Assembly (NCBI RefSeq): GCF_012275445.1
Contig: NZ_JAAZQK010000014.1
Location: 62,001 to 126,000 of the forward strand
Direction: 5' to 3'
DNA: 64,000 nucleotides
Source of the DNA: Rhizobacter sp. SG703
GTDB lineage: Bacteria > Pseudomonadota > Gammaproteobacteria > Burkholderiales > Burkholderiaceae_C
Below, piece after piece: positions 26,606 to 36,198 of this stretch (position 1 is the first letter of the stretch; each line of letters starts with the position of its first letter). The translations under genes and the position numbers were made by a program. Under the pieces are notes generated by a model. It was not told the origin of the DNA. It did no database searches and saw nothing but the letters and a program-made list of their open reading frames with translations.

Positions 26606-27977
26606 GGCTCTCGACATCGTGATCATGGCCGCGGGCAAAGGCACCCGCATGAAATCCGGCCTGCCCAAGGTCTTGCACAAGCTGGCCGGGCAAAGCCTAT
26701 TGCAGCATGTTCTGGGTACCGCAGCATCCTTGGGGGCGACCCGCATCATCACGATCACCGGCCACGGCGCCGAGCAGGTCGAGGCGGCGGTGCAGGCACC
26801 CGGATTGCTCTTCGTGCGGCAGATGCCGCAGCTGGGCACCGGCCATGCCGTGCAGCAGGCGGTGCCGCAGCTGCATGACGAGGGCACCACGCTGATCCTG
26901 AACGGCGACACGCCGCTGATCGACGCGTCCACCGTGCGCGCGCTGGTCGACGCCTGCGGCGGCGAGCGCTTCGCGCTGCTGACGATCACGCTGCCCGATG
27001 CCACCGGCTACGGCCGCATCGTGCGCGACGGCGAGCAGGTGCGCGCGGTCGTCGAGCACAAGGACGCGAGCCCGGCGCAGCGCGAGATCCGCGAGGTCAA
27101 CACCGGCGTGATGGCGGTGCCGACGAAGCGGCTGAAGGGCTGGCTGACGAAGCTGGACAACCAGAACGCCCAGGGCGAGTACTACCTGACCGACATCATC
27201 GCGATGGCGGTGGCCGACGGCGTGCCGGTCGTCACCGCGCAGCCGAAGAGCGAGACCGAGGTGCTGGGCGTCAACAGCCCGATGCAGCTGGCCGACCTGG
27301 AGCGCCGCTACCAGCGCGGCCGCGCCGAGGCGCTGATGGAGGCCGGCGTGCGGCTGGCCGACCCGGCGCGCTTCGACGTGCGCGGCACGCTGCAGTGCGG
27401 CAGCGATGTCGAGATCGACGTCAACTGCGTGTTCGACGGCGCGGTCGAACTCGGCGACGGCGTGCGCATCGGCGCGAACTGCGTGATCCGCAATGCGCGC
27501 ATCGGGGCCGGCACGGTGATCCACCCGTTCACCCACATCGACGGCGAGGCGCAGGGCGTGACGGTCGGCCGCGGCGCGCTGATCGGTCCGTTCGCGCGGC
27601 TGCGCCCCGGCGCGCAGCTGGGCGACGAGGTGCACATCGGCAATTTCGTCGAGGTGAAGAACTCGACGCTCGCGAAGGGCGCGAAGGCCAACCACCTGGC
27701 CTACCTGGGCGATGCGACGGTCGGCGAGCGGGTGAACTACGGCGCCGGCAGCATCACCGCCAACTACGACGGCGCGAACAAGCACCGCACCGTGATCGGC
27801 GACGACGTGCACGTCGGCAGCAACTGCGTGCTGATCGCGCCGATCGTGATCGGCGCCGGCGCGACCATCGGCGGCGGCTCGACGATCTCGAAGGACGCGC
27901 CGGCCGGCCAGCTGACGGTGTCGCGCGCGAAGCAGGTGTCGCTTGAAGGCTGGACGCGGCCGGTGAAGAAGAAGTAG
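26604..27977 (+). CDS. glmU: Bifunctional UDP-GlcNAc pyrophosphorylase / glucosamine-1-phosphate acetyltransferase
   Basis: Makes UDP-N-acetylglucosamine for peptidoglycan and LPS. The 457-residue protein has the uridylyltransferase domain first ([28 protein letters not shown]) and then a left-handed beta-helix of hexapeptide repeats from about residue 250 ([20 protein letters not shown]), with the acetyltransferase site at [29 protein letters not shown] lies 8 bases before the ATG at 26604. Confidence 0.97.
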   Translation: MALDIVIMAAGKGTRMKSGLPKVLHKLAGQSLLQHVLGTAASLGATRIITITGHGAEQVEAAVQAPGLLFVRQMPQLGTGHAVQQAVPQLHDEGTTLILNGDTPLIDASTVRALVDACGGERFALLTITLPDATGYGRIVRDGEQVRAVVEHKDASPAQREIREVNTGVMAVPTKRLKGWLTKLDNQNAQGEYYLTDIIAMAVADGVPVVTAQPKSETEVLGVNSPMQLADLERRYQRGRAEALMEAGVRLADPARFDVRGTLQCGSDVEIDVNCVFDGAVELGDGVRIGANCVIRNARIGAGTVIHPFTHIDGEAQGVTVGRGALIGPFARLRPGAQLGDEVHIGNFVEVKNSTLAKGAKANHLAYLGDATVGERVNYGAGSITANYDGANKHRTVIGDDVHVGSNCVLIAPIVIGAGATIGGGSTISKDAPAGQLTVSRAKQVSLEGWTRPVKKK

Positions 27978-28026
27978 GCGCTGGCGACAAGCCGGCGGGG
28001 CGTCGACCGCGTCGAGCGGAACTCCG

Positions 28027-30006
28027 TCAGCGCAGCTCCGGATGCTCGGAGACGATGCGCTCGCCGATGAACCGGCTGCCCAGGATGTTCAGGTGGTTGC
28101 TGTCGCGGTAGAGCAGGTCGCCGCCGCGCACCATGCTGCAACGCATTGCGTCGCAGAAGTGCCGGCGCGTGTGGATCAGGCGGATCCGCGGGTCGCGCCG
28201 GACCACGTCCGCCAGCGCCGCATCCATCGCCGCGTTCCGGGCATCCACCGCCGCCCGCGCGGTCTCGCAGGGCAAGCGGGGGAAAGGCCCACGCTGGACC
28301 GCGCAGCGCTGCAGGTCGAAGTCGTGGCTCGGTACGTCATCGGTCAGGTACACCTGCTTGCCTGCGTCGGCCAGCCGCGAGGCGGCCCGCAAGGTCTCCT
28401 CTTCCATCGAACTGCCTGCCGGCACCTGTGATGCGCGGTTGGTCCAGAACATGGTCAGCACGACGCTGCGGATGCCGGGGGAGGCCAGCACATGCGCATG
28501 GATCGCGTCGAAGTCGCTGCGGCCGACGAAGGGTGGGGCGCTCTGGATGTAGAAGGCCAGGTTGCGCGTCGGCAGTTGTTCGGCGAGGCCGATGAACAGG
28601 TGTTCGGCATGGCTGTCGCCGAGCAGAACGATGTCGACCGGCTCGCTCGGCTTCGATTGCAGGCAGCGCACGTAGCCCTCCCAACGCGGCGCCTGGTCCG
28701 CCAGGGCTTTCGGCGTGCAGACCGTGTAGCGTTCGAGCGGCCAGCGATGGAACTCGAGATGACCGATGTCGCCGCGCAGCACCTGGGTCGCCAGCGGCGG
28801 GTGCCCGAACCATCGCCCACCGCTCGCGGACAGCGCCCACCCGGCGGCGCCCACCAGCACCATCGCGATGACCAGCCCGACGGCCTTGAGGCCGGGTCGC
28901 CCACCGAAGCGCAGCGGCCGTTCCACCCATCGCCAGCTTGCCCACGCGAGCGCGAATGCGGTCACGACCGCAACGGCGCGCACCCACGCCGGCGGCGTCT
29001 CGCCGACGATGACCCGGGCGAAGCTCAGCAGCGGCCAATGCCACAGGTAGAGCGGGAAGCTGATGAGCCCGACCATCACCAGGATTCGGTTCGACAGCAG
29101 TACGCGGTTGACCCAGGCCTGAGGCCCTGCCGCGATCAGCAGGACCGTCCCCAGCACCGGCCCGAGCGCCACGAGGCCGGGAAAGTGAACCTTCTTCGTG
29201 GTCCAGCAGCTGACGAGGAGCAGCACGACGCCCAGGGCCGAGCCGGCGTTGCGAAAACCTGGCGCGGCGAGCACCCGCTCCAGTCGGGCGGGCGGTGGAC
29301 GCCGTGCCAGGCTCGCCACCAAAGCCCCCGCCAGCAGCTCCCAGAAGCGCGTCTGCGGTGAATAGAAATCCGCGATCACGTCGACGTGCGACTGCCGCAG
29401 GTTGAGCCAGAACGAGCCAGTGAACACCACCACGATGACCAGGCGCGCGTCCAGGCGCAGCCGCCACGCCAGACCCAGCATCAGCGGCCAGACCAGGTAG
29501 AACTGTTCCTCGATGCCCAGGCTCCACAGGTGCAGCAGCGGTTTGGTCTCGCCCGCGTTGTCGAAGTAGCCGCTTTCGCCCCACAGCACCAGGTTCGACA
29601 CGAAGCCGGCACCTGCCGCGACGTGCTTGCCGATCTGCTGCAATTCGTGGCTCAGCAGCAACCAGATGCCCCAGCACAGGCAGGCGACCAGCATCGCCAG
29701 CAGTGCCGGAAAGATGCGACGCATGCGCCGGGCGTAGAAATCGACCAGGCTGAAGCTGCCGCGTTCCAGGTCGTTGAACAGGATGCCCGAAATCAGGAAG
29801 CCTGAGATGACGAAGAAGACATCGACGCCGATGAATCCGCTGCGAATGAACGCCGGGAAGGCATGGAAGGCGACAACGAAAGACACCGCGATGCCGCGCA
29901 GCCCGTCGATGTCCGGGCGGTAAGAGGTGTGCGCAAGGGCAGTTGGGGCCTCGGCGGGAGCGTTGGCGAGGGCGGTCCGTGCAAGACCGCTCGTCGTGTC
30001 GTTCAT
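28027..30006 (-). CDS. Acyltransferase 3 / SGNH protein (OafA-like O-acetyltransferase)
   Basis: A 659-residue inner-membrane protein. Residues 30-390 are the acyltransferase-3 domain with about ten helices, starting RPDIDGLRGIAV with the RRxxRIFPA segment; the catalytic His is in FHAFPAF. Residues 410-659 form a periplasmic SGNH domain with GDSHAEHL as block I and DSNHLN as the Asp-His pair. Such proteins acetylate O-antigen or other surface sugars. GC content is lower than in the flanking genes, in keeping with frequent exchange of surface-modification genes. It stands alone. Confidence 0.93.
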   Translation of the reverse strand: MNDTTSGLARTALANAPAEAPTALAHTSYRPDIDGLRGIAVSFVVAFHAFPAFIRSGFIGVDVFFVISGFLISGILFNDLERGSFSLVDFYARRMRRIFPALLAMLVACLCWGIWLLLSHELQQIGKHVAAGAGFVSNLVLWGESGYFDNAGETKPLLHLWSLGIEEQFYLVWPLMLGLAWRLRLDARLVIVVVFTGSFWLNLRQSHVDVIADFYSPQTRFWELLAGALVASLARRPPPARLERVLAAPGFRNAGSALGVVLLLVSCWTTKKVHFPGLVALGPVLGTVLLIAAGPQAWVNRVLLSNRILVMVGLISFPLYLWHWPLLSFARVIVGETPPAWVRAVAVVTAFALAWASWRWVERPLRFGGRPGLKAVGLVIAMVLVGAAGWALSASGGRWFGHPPLATQVLRGDIGHLEFHRWPLERYTVCTPKALADQAPRWEGYVRCLQSKPSEPVDIVLLGDSHAEHLFIGLAEQLPTRNLAFYIQSAPPFVGRSDFDAIHAHVLASPGIRSVVLTMFWTNRASQVPAGSSMEEETLRAASRLADAGKQVYLTDDVPSHDFDLQRCAVQRGPFPRLPCETARAAVDARNAAMDAALADVVRRDPRIRLIHTRRHFCDAMRCSMVRGGDLLYRDSNHLNILGSRFIGERIVSEHPELR

Positions 30007-30222
30007 CTTCTTCGAGAGGCAAGGGTGCTGGTGATGGCGGGACAGCCACCGCGCCGCAGTCTACCAATGCTGCGTGCCGCGCCGCGAACCGATCGCCGTC
30101 GACGGCCACTCAGGCCGGGTCAATGCACACAGCCCCGAAGGACCGACGTGCCTCCCCTTTTGAAGTGGGCGCGATGGGGCTCGCCGACGACGACATCGTC
30201 GCAAAGCCGTGACCTGCGGGCG

Positions 30223-32631
30223 TCACACCAGCGCCGGCCCCGCCAGCGCGATCGCCCAGGCCTCGAAGGCGGCGGCCGGCAGCGGCGCGCTGACCAGCTC
30301 GCCCTGCAGTTCGTCGCAGCCGAGCCGGGTCAGGAACTCCTGCTGCGCGATCGTCTCGACGCCTTCGGCGATCACCGTGATGTCCAGGCTGCGCGCCAGC
30401 TGCACGATCGCGCGCGCGATCGCCGCCGAGTCGTGCTCGTCCGGCAGGTCCTTCACGAACGAGCGGTCGATCTTCATCTTGTCGATCGGCAGCTCCTTCA
30501 GGTGGCCGAGCGACGAGTAGCCGGTGCCGAAGTCGTCGACCGAGATCCGGATGCCCATCGCCTTCAGCTCGCCGAGCCGGGTCTTCACTTCGCCGAGGTC
30601 GTCCATCAGCATGCGCTCGGTCAGCTCCAGCTCGAGGCAGTCGCCCGGCACGCCTTCTTCCTGCAGCATGTCGGCGATCAGCTGGATGAAGCCCACGGTC
30701 TGGAACTGCACGCTCGACAAGTTCACCGCCACCGGCACGCTGCTGATGCCGGATTCGTGCCAGCGGCGCGCGCAGCGCAGTGCGTCTCGCAGCACCCACT
30801 GGCCGATCGGCAGCATCAGCCGCTGCTGCTCGGCGAGCGGGATGAAGTGGTCGGGCATCAGCAGCCCGCGCTCCGGGTGATTCCAGCGGATCAGCGCCTC
30901 GACGCCGACCAGCACGCCGTCGTGCGAGCGCACCTGCGGCTGGAAATGCAGCACGAACTCGCTGCGCTCCAGCGCCTGCGTCATCTGGCTTTCCATCACC
31001 AGCGCGGCATAGGCCGAACGCGCCATCGCCGGCGTGAAGAACTGGTAGTTCGCACGGCCGCGCGCCTTCGCGAGGTACATCGCGGTGTCGGCGTTCTTGA
31101 TCAGCTCGTCGGCGGTCTGGCCGTCGTGCGGGAACATCGAGATGCCGACCGACGGCGTCACCGAGATCAGCCGCCCGTCGGCGTTCACCGGCACCTCGAT
31201 CGCCGCCAGCAGCTTCTGCGTGGCCTCCTCGACGTCGGCGCGCTGCAGCACGCCGGGCAGCAGCACGATGAACTCGTCGCCGCCGAAGCGCGCGACCAGG
31301 TCGGTCGAGCGCAGGCTCTGGATGATGCGCTGCGCGACCGTCTGCAGCAGCGTGTCGCCGATCAGGTGGCCGAGCGAGTCGTTGACCCGCTTGAAGTGGT
31401 CGAGGTCGATGAACAGCAGCGCGAGCTGCGAGTCGCTGCTGCGTGCGCCGGTGATGCGGTGCTCCAGCGTCTCCATGAAGCTCATCCGGTTCGGCAGCTG
31501 CGTCAGCGCGTCGTGGTGGGCCAGGTGGTGGATGCGGTCCTGCGCCGCCAGCCGGTCGCGCAGGTCGCGCACCAGCGTCATGCGCATGCGCTCGCCGTTG
31601 CGCAGCATCGTGCGCACGGTGAATTCGACCGGGATGCGCCCGCCGTCCTTGTGCAGCGCGACGCTCTCGTAGGTGATCTCGGCGCCGGCCGACTGCGTCG
31701 CGGCGGCGCGGGCGAGCTGGTCGGGCGCGATGAAGTCCAGCGTCTTGCGGCCCTTCAGCTCGTCGAGCGTGTAGCCGATCAGCGCGAGCGCCGGCGGATT
31801 GGCGTCGGTGATCACGCCGTCCTTGTGGAAAACGATGCCCTCGGCGCTGGCCTGCATGAACTTCGCGAGCCGCTCCTCCGATTCGCGCACCGACTGCTCG
31901 GCCAACCGGTGCTTGGTGATGTCGGAGATCAGCACGAACGCGGCGGTCGCGTCGCCTTCGTTGACGACGTGCGGCAGCAGGTTCACCTCGATCCAGCGGC
32001 GCTCGCCGTCGGGGCCGATCAGCTCGCGCTCGTACGACGCGCCGCGCCGTTCGCGCAGCACCCGGTCGACCTGCGGCTGGATCAGCCGCGCGGCCGGCTC
32101 GCCGATGATCTCGGACACGGTGTGGCCGACGATCGACTGCTCGTCCCAGCCGAAGGTCTGCGCGTAGCGCTTGTTCGCGAACAGGCAGCGCAGCGTGCTG
32201 GCCTGGTAGTAGGCGATCAGCACCGGCACGTTGTCGGCCAGCAGCTGGAACTGGTCGGCGCGGGCGCGGGCCGACAGCTCGGCACGCCGGCTGTCGGTGA
32301 CGTCGTGCAGCACGCACAGGTAGTGGCCGGGCGCCGGCAGCCAGCGCGCCTCCAGGTCGAGCCAGCAGGGGCCACCGGTCGACTGCGGCGCGCACTGCAT
32401 GCGCAGGTTCAGCGCGAAGTCCTCGCGGCCGATCAGCCGCGTCGCGAGCGTGGCGCGCGATTCGGGGCCGAGCAGCGCCTGCCACAGCAGCCCGGCGTCG
32501 CGCGCCGAGCCGGCGCCGCTGAAGTCGACGAAGGCGCGGTTGCCCTGCAGCACGACGCATTCGGGCGTCAGCCGCAGCACCATGCACGGCAGCTCCTCGA
32601 GATCGGGCCAGGCGTGCGGGGCGGTGTCCAT
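30223..32631 (-). CDS. PAS-PAS-PAS-GGDEF-EAL c-di-GMP signalling protein
   Basis: An 802-residue protein without membrane helices. Three PAS-like sensor domains are seen at about 10-115, 125-240 and 255-360. The GGDEF domain has an intact active site (FGGDEF, 449-454) and I-site RSTD at 441-444, so cyclase activity is possible. The EAL domain (about 555-795) has VEALIRW, NLSSVQF, LELTERML, DDFGTGYSS, KIDRSF and VIAEGVET, so phosphodiesterase activity is also likely. The net direction cannot be told. The start at 32631 lies 2 bases after the udg stop, so it is probably the last gene of the tsaB-rimI-udg operon. Confidence 0.95.
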   Translation of the reverse strand: MDTAPHAWPDLEELPCMVLRLTPECVVLQGNRAFVDFSGAGSARDAGLLWQALLGPESRATLATRLIGREDFALNLRMQCAPQSTGGPCWLDLEARWLPAPGHYLCVLHDVTDSRRAELSARARADQFQLLADNVPVLIAYYQASTLRCLFANKRYAQTFGWDEQSIVGHTVSEIIGEPAARLIQPQVDRVLRERRGASYERELIGPDGERRWIEVNLLPHVVNEGDATAAFVLISDITKHRLAEQSVRESEERLAKFMQASAEGIVFHKDGVITDANPPALALIGYTLDELKGRKTLDFIAPDQLARAAATQSAGAEITYESVALHKDGGRIPVEFTVRTMLRNGERMRMTLVRDLRDRLAAQDRIHHLAHHDALTQLPNRMSFMETLEHRITGARSSDSQLALLFIDLDHFKRVNDSLGHLIGDTLLQTVAQRIIQSLRSTDLVARFGGDEFIVLLPGVLQRADVEEATQKLLAAIEVPVNADGRLISVTPSVGISMFPHDGQTADELIKNADTAMYLAKARGRANYQFFTPAMARSAYAALVMESQMTQALERSEFVLHFQPQVRSHDGVLVGVEALIRWNHPERGLLMPDHFIPLAEQQRLMLPIGQWVLRDALRCARRWHESGISSVPVAVNLSSVQFQTVGFIQLIADMLQEEGVPGDCLELELTERMLMDDLGEVKTRLGELKAMGIRISVDDFGTGYSSLGHLKELPIDKMKIDRSFVKDLPDEHDSAAIARAIVQLARSLDITVIAEGVETIAQQEFLTRLGCDELQGELVSAPLPAAAFEAWAIALAGPALV

Positions 32632-32633
32632 CG

Positions 32634-33437
32634 TCAGGCGGCCGCCGTCGTCGTCCGCTCGAGCTGTTCGACCGCCAGGCACAGGTCGTCCCACGCCCGG
32701 GCCTTGTCCTCCGGGTTGCGCAGCAGGTAGGCCGGGTGGTAGGTCACGACCAGCGGCACGCCCTGGTACTGGTGGACGCGGCCGCGCAGCCGGCCGACCG
32801 GCTCGTTGCTGCGCAGCAGGCTCTGCACCGCGAAACGGCCCATCGCGAGGATCATGCGCGGCTTCACCAGCTCGATCTGGCGGATCAGGAAGGGCTCGCA
32901 CTGCGCCAGCTCGTCGGGCTCGGGGTTGCGGTTGCCGGGCGGGCGGCACTTCAGCGTGTTCGCGATGAAGACCTGGCGCGCCGGCTCGGCCTCGCCGCGC
33001 GTCAGCCCGAGCGCGCGCAACATGCTGTCGAGCAGCTGGCCCGATTTGCCGACGAAGGGCTCGCCTTGCCGGTCTTCCTGTTCGCCGGGCGCTTCGCCGA
33101 CGACCATCCAGTGCGCCTGCGGGTTGCCGACGCCGAACACCGTCTGCGTGCGGCCGCTGCACAGCTTGCAGGCCGTGCAGCCCGCGACGGCGTCGCGCAG
33201 CGCGGGCCAGTCCATCGCGTCGACGCCGGTCGCGCGCGGGCCGCGCACGGCGACGCCAGCGGGTTCGGCCACGGAGGCGGGCGAGGGCGCGGCCGGCGCC
33301 GACGCGGGCCGCGACGTGCCGGTCTCGACCTCGGGCTGCGCCTCGGCGAGCGCCACCGCATCGCCCTGCGACGGCGTGTTCCACACGCGGATGCCCATTT
33401 CCTGCAGCATCGCGACCTGGCGTTCACTCCAGCGCAT
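32634..33437 (-). CDS. Uracil-DNA glycosylase, family 4 (Fe-S)
   Basis: A 267-residue DNA-repair enzyme that removes uracil. Motif I is GEAPGEQEDRQGEPFVG, motif II is HPAYLLR. The iron-sulphur ligands include cysteines at 87-93 (CTACKLC), plus C in NTLKCRPP and ELAQCEPF. Residues 20-75 form a low-complexity A/P-rich linker. The ATG at 33437 has GGAGG at ideal distance, so the GTG two codons upstream is rejected. It overlaps the rimI end by 14 bases. The same gene order (tsaB, rimI, udg) is seen in many betaproteobacteria. Confidence 0.92.
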   Translation of the reverse strand: MRWSERQVAMLQEMGIRVWNTPSQGDAVALAEAQPEVETGTSRPASAPAAPSPASVAEPAGVAVRGPRATGVDAMDWPALRDAVAGCTACKLCSGRTQTVFGVGNPQAHWMVVGEAPGEQEDRQGEPFVGKSGQLLDSMLRALGLTRGEAEPARQVFIANTLKCRPPGNRNPEPDELAQCEPFLIRQIELVKPRMILAMGRFAVQSLLRSNEPVGRLRGRVHQYQGVPLVVTYHPAYLLRNPEDKARAWDDLCLAVEQLERTTTAAA

Positions 33438-33933
33438 CGCCACCCTCCGCCAGGTCCACCTGCAGGCTCATCACCGCCGCATCCTCGCGCCCGCTCGGGT
33501 GCGTGGCGCGCGACGCCGGGTAGTAGCCGCGGCGCGTGCCGATCGACTTGAAGCCGTAGCGCAGGTACAGCGCCCGCGCGCGTTCGTTGCTCTGCCGCAC
33601 CTCCAGCCACAGCTGCGCGGCGCGGCGCTCGCGGCACACCGCAACCAGCTCGTCGAGCAGGAAGCGCGCATGGCCCTGGCGCTGGAAGGCCGGCGCGACG
33701 GTCAGGTTCAGCAGGTGCATCTCGTCGACGCCGGGCATCGCGATGAAATAGCCCAGCATCTCGCCGCGCTCGCCGTAGATCACGCGGGCCACGTAGCCGG
33801 CGGCCAGCGAGTCGATGAAATTGCCATGGGTCCACGGGAATTCGTAGGCCTGGCGCTCGATCTCGAGCACCGCGTCGAGCTGCGTGACGCCGAGCGGCAG
33901 CAGCAGGCGCTTGTCCCTCAGCACGGCACTCAT
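33424..33933 (-). CDS. rimI: Ribosomal protein bS18 alanine N-acetyltransferase
   Basis: A 169-residue GNAT acetyltransferase. LHLLNLTVAPAFQRQGHARFLLDEL carries the acetyl-CoA loop (Q-R-Q-G-H-A), and LWLEVRQSNERARALYLRYGF is the typical C-terminal strand. The ATG overlaps the tsaB stop (ATGA). Linkage to tsaB is classic and supports the RimI assignment over other GNATs. Confidence 0.92.
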   Translation of the reverse strand: MSAVLRDKRLLLPLGVTQLDAVLEIERQAYEFPWTHGNFIDSLAAGYVARVIYGERGEMLGYFIAMPGVDEMHLLNLTVAPAFQRQGHARFLLDELVAVCRERRAAQLWLEVRQSNERARALYLRYGFKSIGTRRGYYPASRATHPSGREDAAVMSLQVDLAEGGDALE

Positions 33934-34649
33934 GCGACGGCCTTCGCTTTCATCGCCTTGTCGTGTGCGCGCTCGACGGTCGTCTGCGCCACCTTGTCGC
34001 GCAGGTACACCGGCAGCGCGTGCGCCGCATCGACGCGAACGCCTTGCGACCACAGCTGCGCGGCGACGCGCGCCAGCGCCTCGGCGCGCGAGCGTGGCTG
34101 CGGCACGCGCTGCACCGAGGCGGACAGCGCGAGCCGCTCGCCGAAGGCATCGAGCGCCGAGCCGGCGACCACCGCGCCGGGGCGCGCCCGCTGCAGTGCC
34201 TGGAACGCGTCGAGGCGCAGCAGCGCGGGCGCGTCGGTCGCCGTCCAGCGGCCGTCGGCCCAGCGGTAGCCACCGGCATAGATCTCGTCCATGCGCGCGT
34301 CCATCGCGACGCAGACCTCGGTTGCACCGGTCTGCGCGCGTGCATCGTCGGCCACCAGCAGCAAGCTGTCGACCGGGATCACCGGCTTGCTCGCGCCGAA
34401 CGCCAGGCCCTGCGCCACCGAGCAGGCGGTGCGCAGCCCGGTGAAGGCGCCGGGGCCGCAGCCGAACGCGATCGCGTCGACGCCGGCCAGCGCCAGCCCG
34501 TGCGCGGCCAGCAAGGCCATCAGTTCGGGCACCAGCGTCGCCGAGGCCTGCGCGCCGCCGGCGCGGTCGTGCGCCGCCTGCCACCCGGGCGCGACCAGCG
34601 CGATGCCCATCGCGTCGGTGGAGGTGTCGAAAGCCAGCAGCGTGCCCAT
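33930..34649 (-). CDS. tsaB: tRNA threonylcarbamoyladenosine biosynthesis protein TsaB
   Basis: A 239-residue partner of TsaD in making the t6A37 modification of ANN-decoding tRNAs. It has ASKHA-fold motifs DTSTDAMGIAL at the N terminus and AFGCGPGAFTGLR near residue 70. TsaC lies 5 kb away on the same strand (39334), while tsaD and tsaE are not in the window. TAGACT lies 7 bases before ATG with no Shine-Dalgarno, so a leaderless message is possible. First gene of tsaB-rimI-udg. Confidence 0.95.
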   Translation of the reverse strand: MGTLLAFDTSTDAMGIALVAPGWQAAHDRAGGAQASATLVPELMALLAAHGLALAGVDAIAFGCGPGAFTGLRTACSVAQGLAFGASKPVIPVDSLLLVADDARAQTGATEVCVAMDARMDEIYAGGYRWADGRWTATDAPALLRLDAFQALQRARPGAVVAGSALDAFGERLALSASVQRVPQPRSRAEALARVAAQLWSQGVRVDAAHALPVYLRDKVAQTTVERAHDKAMKAKAVA

Positions 34650-34691
34650 GGGCGACAGTCTAAAGCCCGGGCTGCGTGCGATCATCGACGG

Positions 34692-36122
34692 ATGGGGAAT
34701 GTAGGGAGGCGACTCCTGTCGCGCATGGCCGGCCTGGCGACCGCCGCACTCGTGCTGCCGGCGGCAGCGGCACCGCTGCCGATCGAGGCCGAGGTCGCGC
34801 TCGACGCCGCCAGGGTGCCGCGCGAGGCGATGGTCGCCTGGGTGCAGGAGGTCGGCGCCAGCGCGCCGCGGCTCGACTGGCAGGCGCGCCAGCCGGTCAA
34901 CCCGGCCTCGCTGATGAAGCTGCTGACCACCTCGGCCGCGCTCGAACTGCTGGGACCGGCCTGGACCTGGTCGACACCGGTCTGGCTGCAGGGCACCGTG
35001 CGCCGGCCGGGCCCCCATGGCGTGCTCGACGGCGACTTGGTGATCCGCGGCACCGGCGACCCCAAGCTCGTGCCCGAGCGGCTGTGGATGATGCTGCGCC
35101 GCGTGCAGCAGTTCGGCGTGCACGAGATCCGCGGCGACATCGTGCTCGACCGCAGCGCGTTCCGCCCGTCGTTGCAGAACCCGGCCGATTTCGACGGCGA
35201 TCCGCTGCGGCCGTACAACGTGCAGCCCGATGCGCTGATGCTGAACTTCAAGTCGCTGACGCTCAGCTTCGTGCCCGACGCGCCGGCCGGCGTCGCCCGC
35301 ATCACCGCCGACGTGCCGCTGTCCGGGCTGCAGCTCGACGACAGCGTGCCGCTGATCGCCGGCCCGTGCGACGACTGGCGCGCTCCGCTGATGCTCGACG
35401 TCGCCGACCCGGCCCGGCTGAAGGTGGTCGGCGGCTTCCGCACGCTGTGCGGCGAGAAGGCGTGGTCGATCGCGTGGCCCGAGCCGCAGCGCTACAGCGA
35501 GCGGCTGCTGCGCGGGCTGTGGAGCGAGATGGGCGGCAAGCTGGGCGGCAAGGTGCGCGACGGCACGGCGCCGAGCACGCCGCCGAGTTTCGAGCTGGTA
35601 TCGCCGCCGCTGGCCGAGGTGATCCGCGACATCAACAAGTTCAGCAACAACGTGATGGCGCAGCAGCTGTTCCTGACGCTCGGGCTGACGCAGCGCGGCC
35701 TCGGCTCTCCGGAACTCGCGCGCGAGGTGCTGCGCCAGTGGGTGGCCGAGCGCTGGCCCGATGCGGCGCCGTCGGTCGCCGTCGACAACGGTTCGGGGCT
35801 GTCGCGCGATTCGCGCGTCACCGCGCAGCTGCTCGGCCGCGTGCTGCAGGCCGACTGGGCCGGGCCGGCGATGCCGGAGCTGATGAGCTCGCTGCCGGTC
35901 AGCGGGCTCGACGGCACGATGAAGCGCTCGCGCGCGACGCTCGGGCGGGCGCACCTGAAGACCGGGTCTTTGAAGGACGTCGCCGGGATCGCCGGCTACG
36001 TGCTGGGCCAGAGCGGCCGGCGCTACATCGTGGTGGCGATCATCAACCACCCGAATGCGAACGCCGCCCGGCCGGCCCTCGACGCGATGACTCAATGGGT
36101 CATCAACGACACGATGAATTGA
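34692..36122 (+). CDS. dacB: D-alanyl-D-alanine carboxypeptidase/endopeptidase (PBP4, DacB)
   Basis: A 476-residue periplasmic penicillin-binding protein of the S13 family. A signal peptide (about residues 8-27, ending AAAAP) is followed by the active site S73-x-x-K76 (PASLMK), the S-N-N motif in KFSNNVMAQQ and the K-T-G motif in HLKTGSL. Its length matches the family. ATG 34692 lacks a Shine-Dalgarno but has a GATCAT hexamer 6 bases upstream; ATG 34725 has GGAGG 14 bases upstream and is an alternative, though it would shorten the signal peptide's basic region. Confidence 0.94.
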   Translation: MGNVGRRLLSRMAGLATAALVLPAAAAPLPIEAEVALDAARVPREAMVAWVQEVGASAPRLDWQARQPVNPASLMKLLTTSAALELLGPAWTWSTPVWLQGTVRRPGPHGVLDGDLVIRGTGDPKLVPERLWMMLRRVQQFGVHEIRGDIVLDRSAFRPSLQNPADFDGDPLRPYNVQPDALMLNFKSLTLSFVPDAPAGVARITADVPLSGLQLDDSVPLIAGPCDDWRAPLMLDVADPARLKVVGGFRTLCGEKAWSIAWPEPQRYSERLLRGLWSEMGGKLGGKVRDGTAPSTPPSFELVSPPLAEVIRDINKFSNNVMAQQLFLTLGLTQRGLGSPELAREVLRQWVAERWPDAAPSVAVDNGSGLSRDSRVTAQLLGRVLQADWAGPAMPELMSSLPVSGLDGTMKRSRATLGRAHLKTGSLKDVAGIAGYVLGQSGRRYIVVAIINHPNANAARPALDAMTQWVINDTMN

Positions 36123-36198
36123 GATCAAGCAACGCCCGCGGAACCGGCTTTGCCGGGCCGCAGGGTGGCGCCCCTTGGAGCAAAGCGACTGGGGGGGC
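36123..36198 (-). repeat. Dispersed intergenic repeat, family R1, inverted copy
   Basis: Reads on the minus strand from directly after the ompW stop: GCCCCCCCAGTCGCTTTGCTCC, AAGGGGCGCCACCCTGCGG, GTTCCGCGGGCGTTGCTTGATC. It fills the whole space between the convergent dacB and ompW stops. Compared with 11151-11312 it lacks about 85 internal bases. Confidence 0.8.

Noticed and set aside
30007-30222. Possible small gene between the acyltransferase and the PAS-GGDEF-EAL gene
   Set aside because: Short frames exist on both strands, but none has a Shine-Dalgarno or family features.
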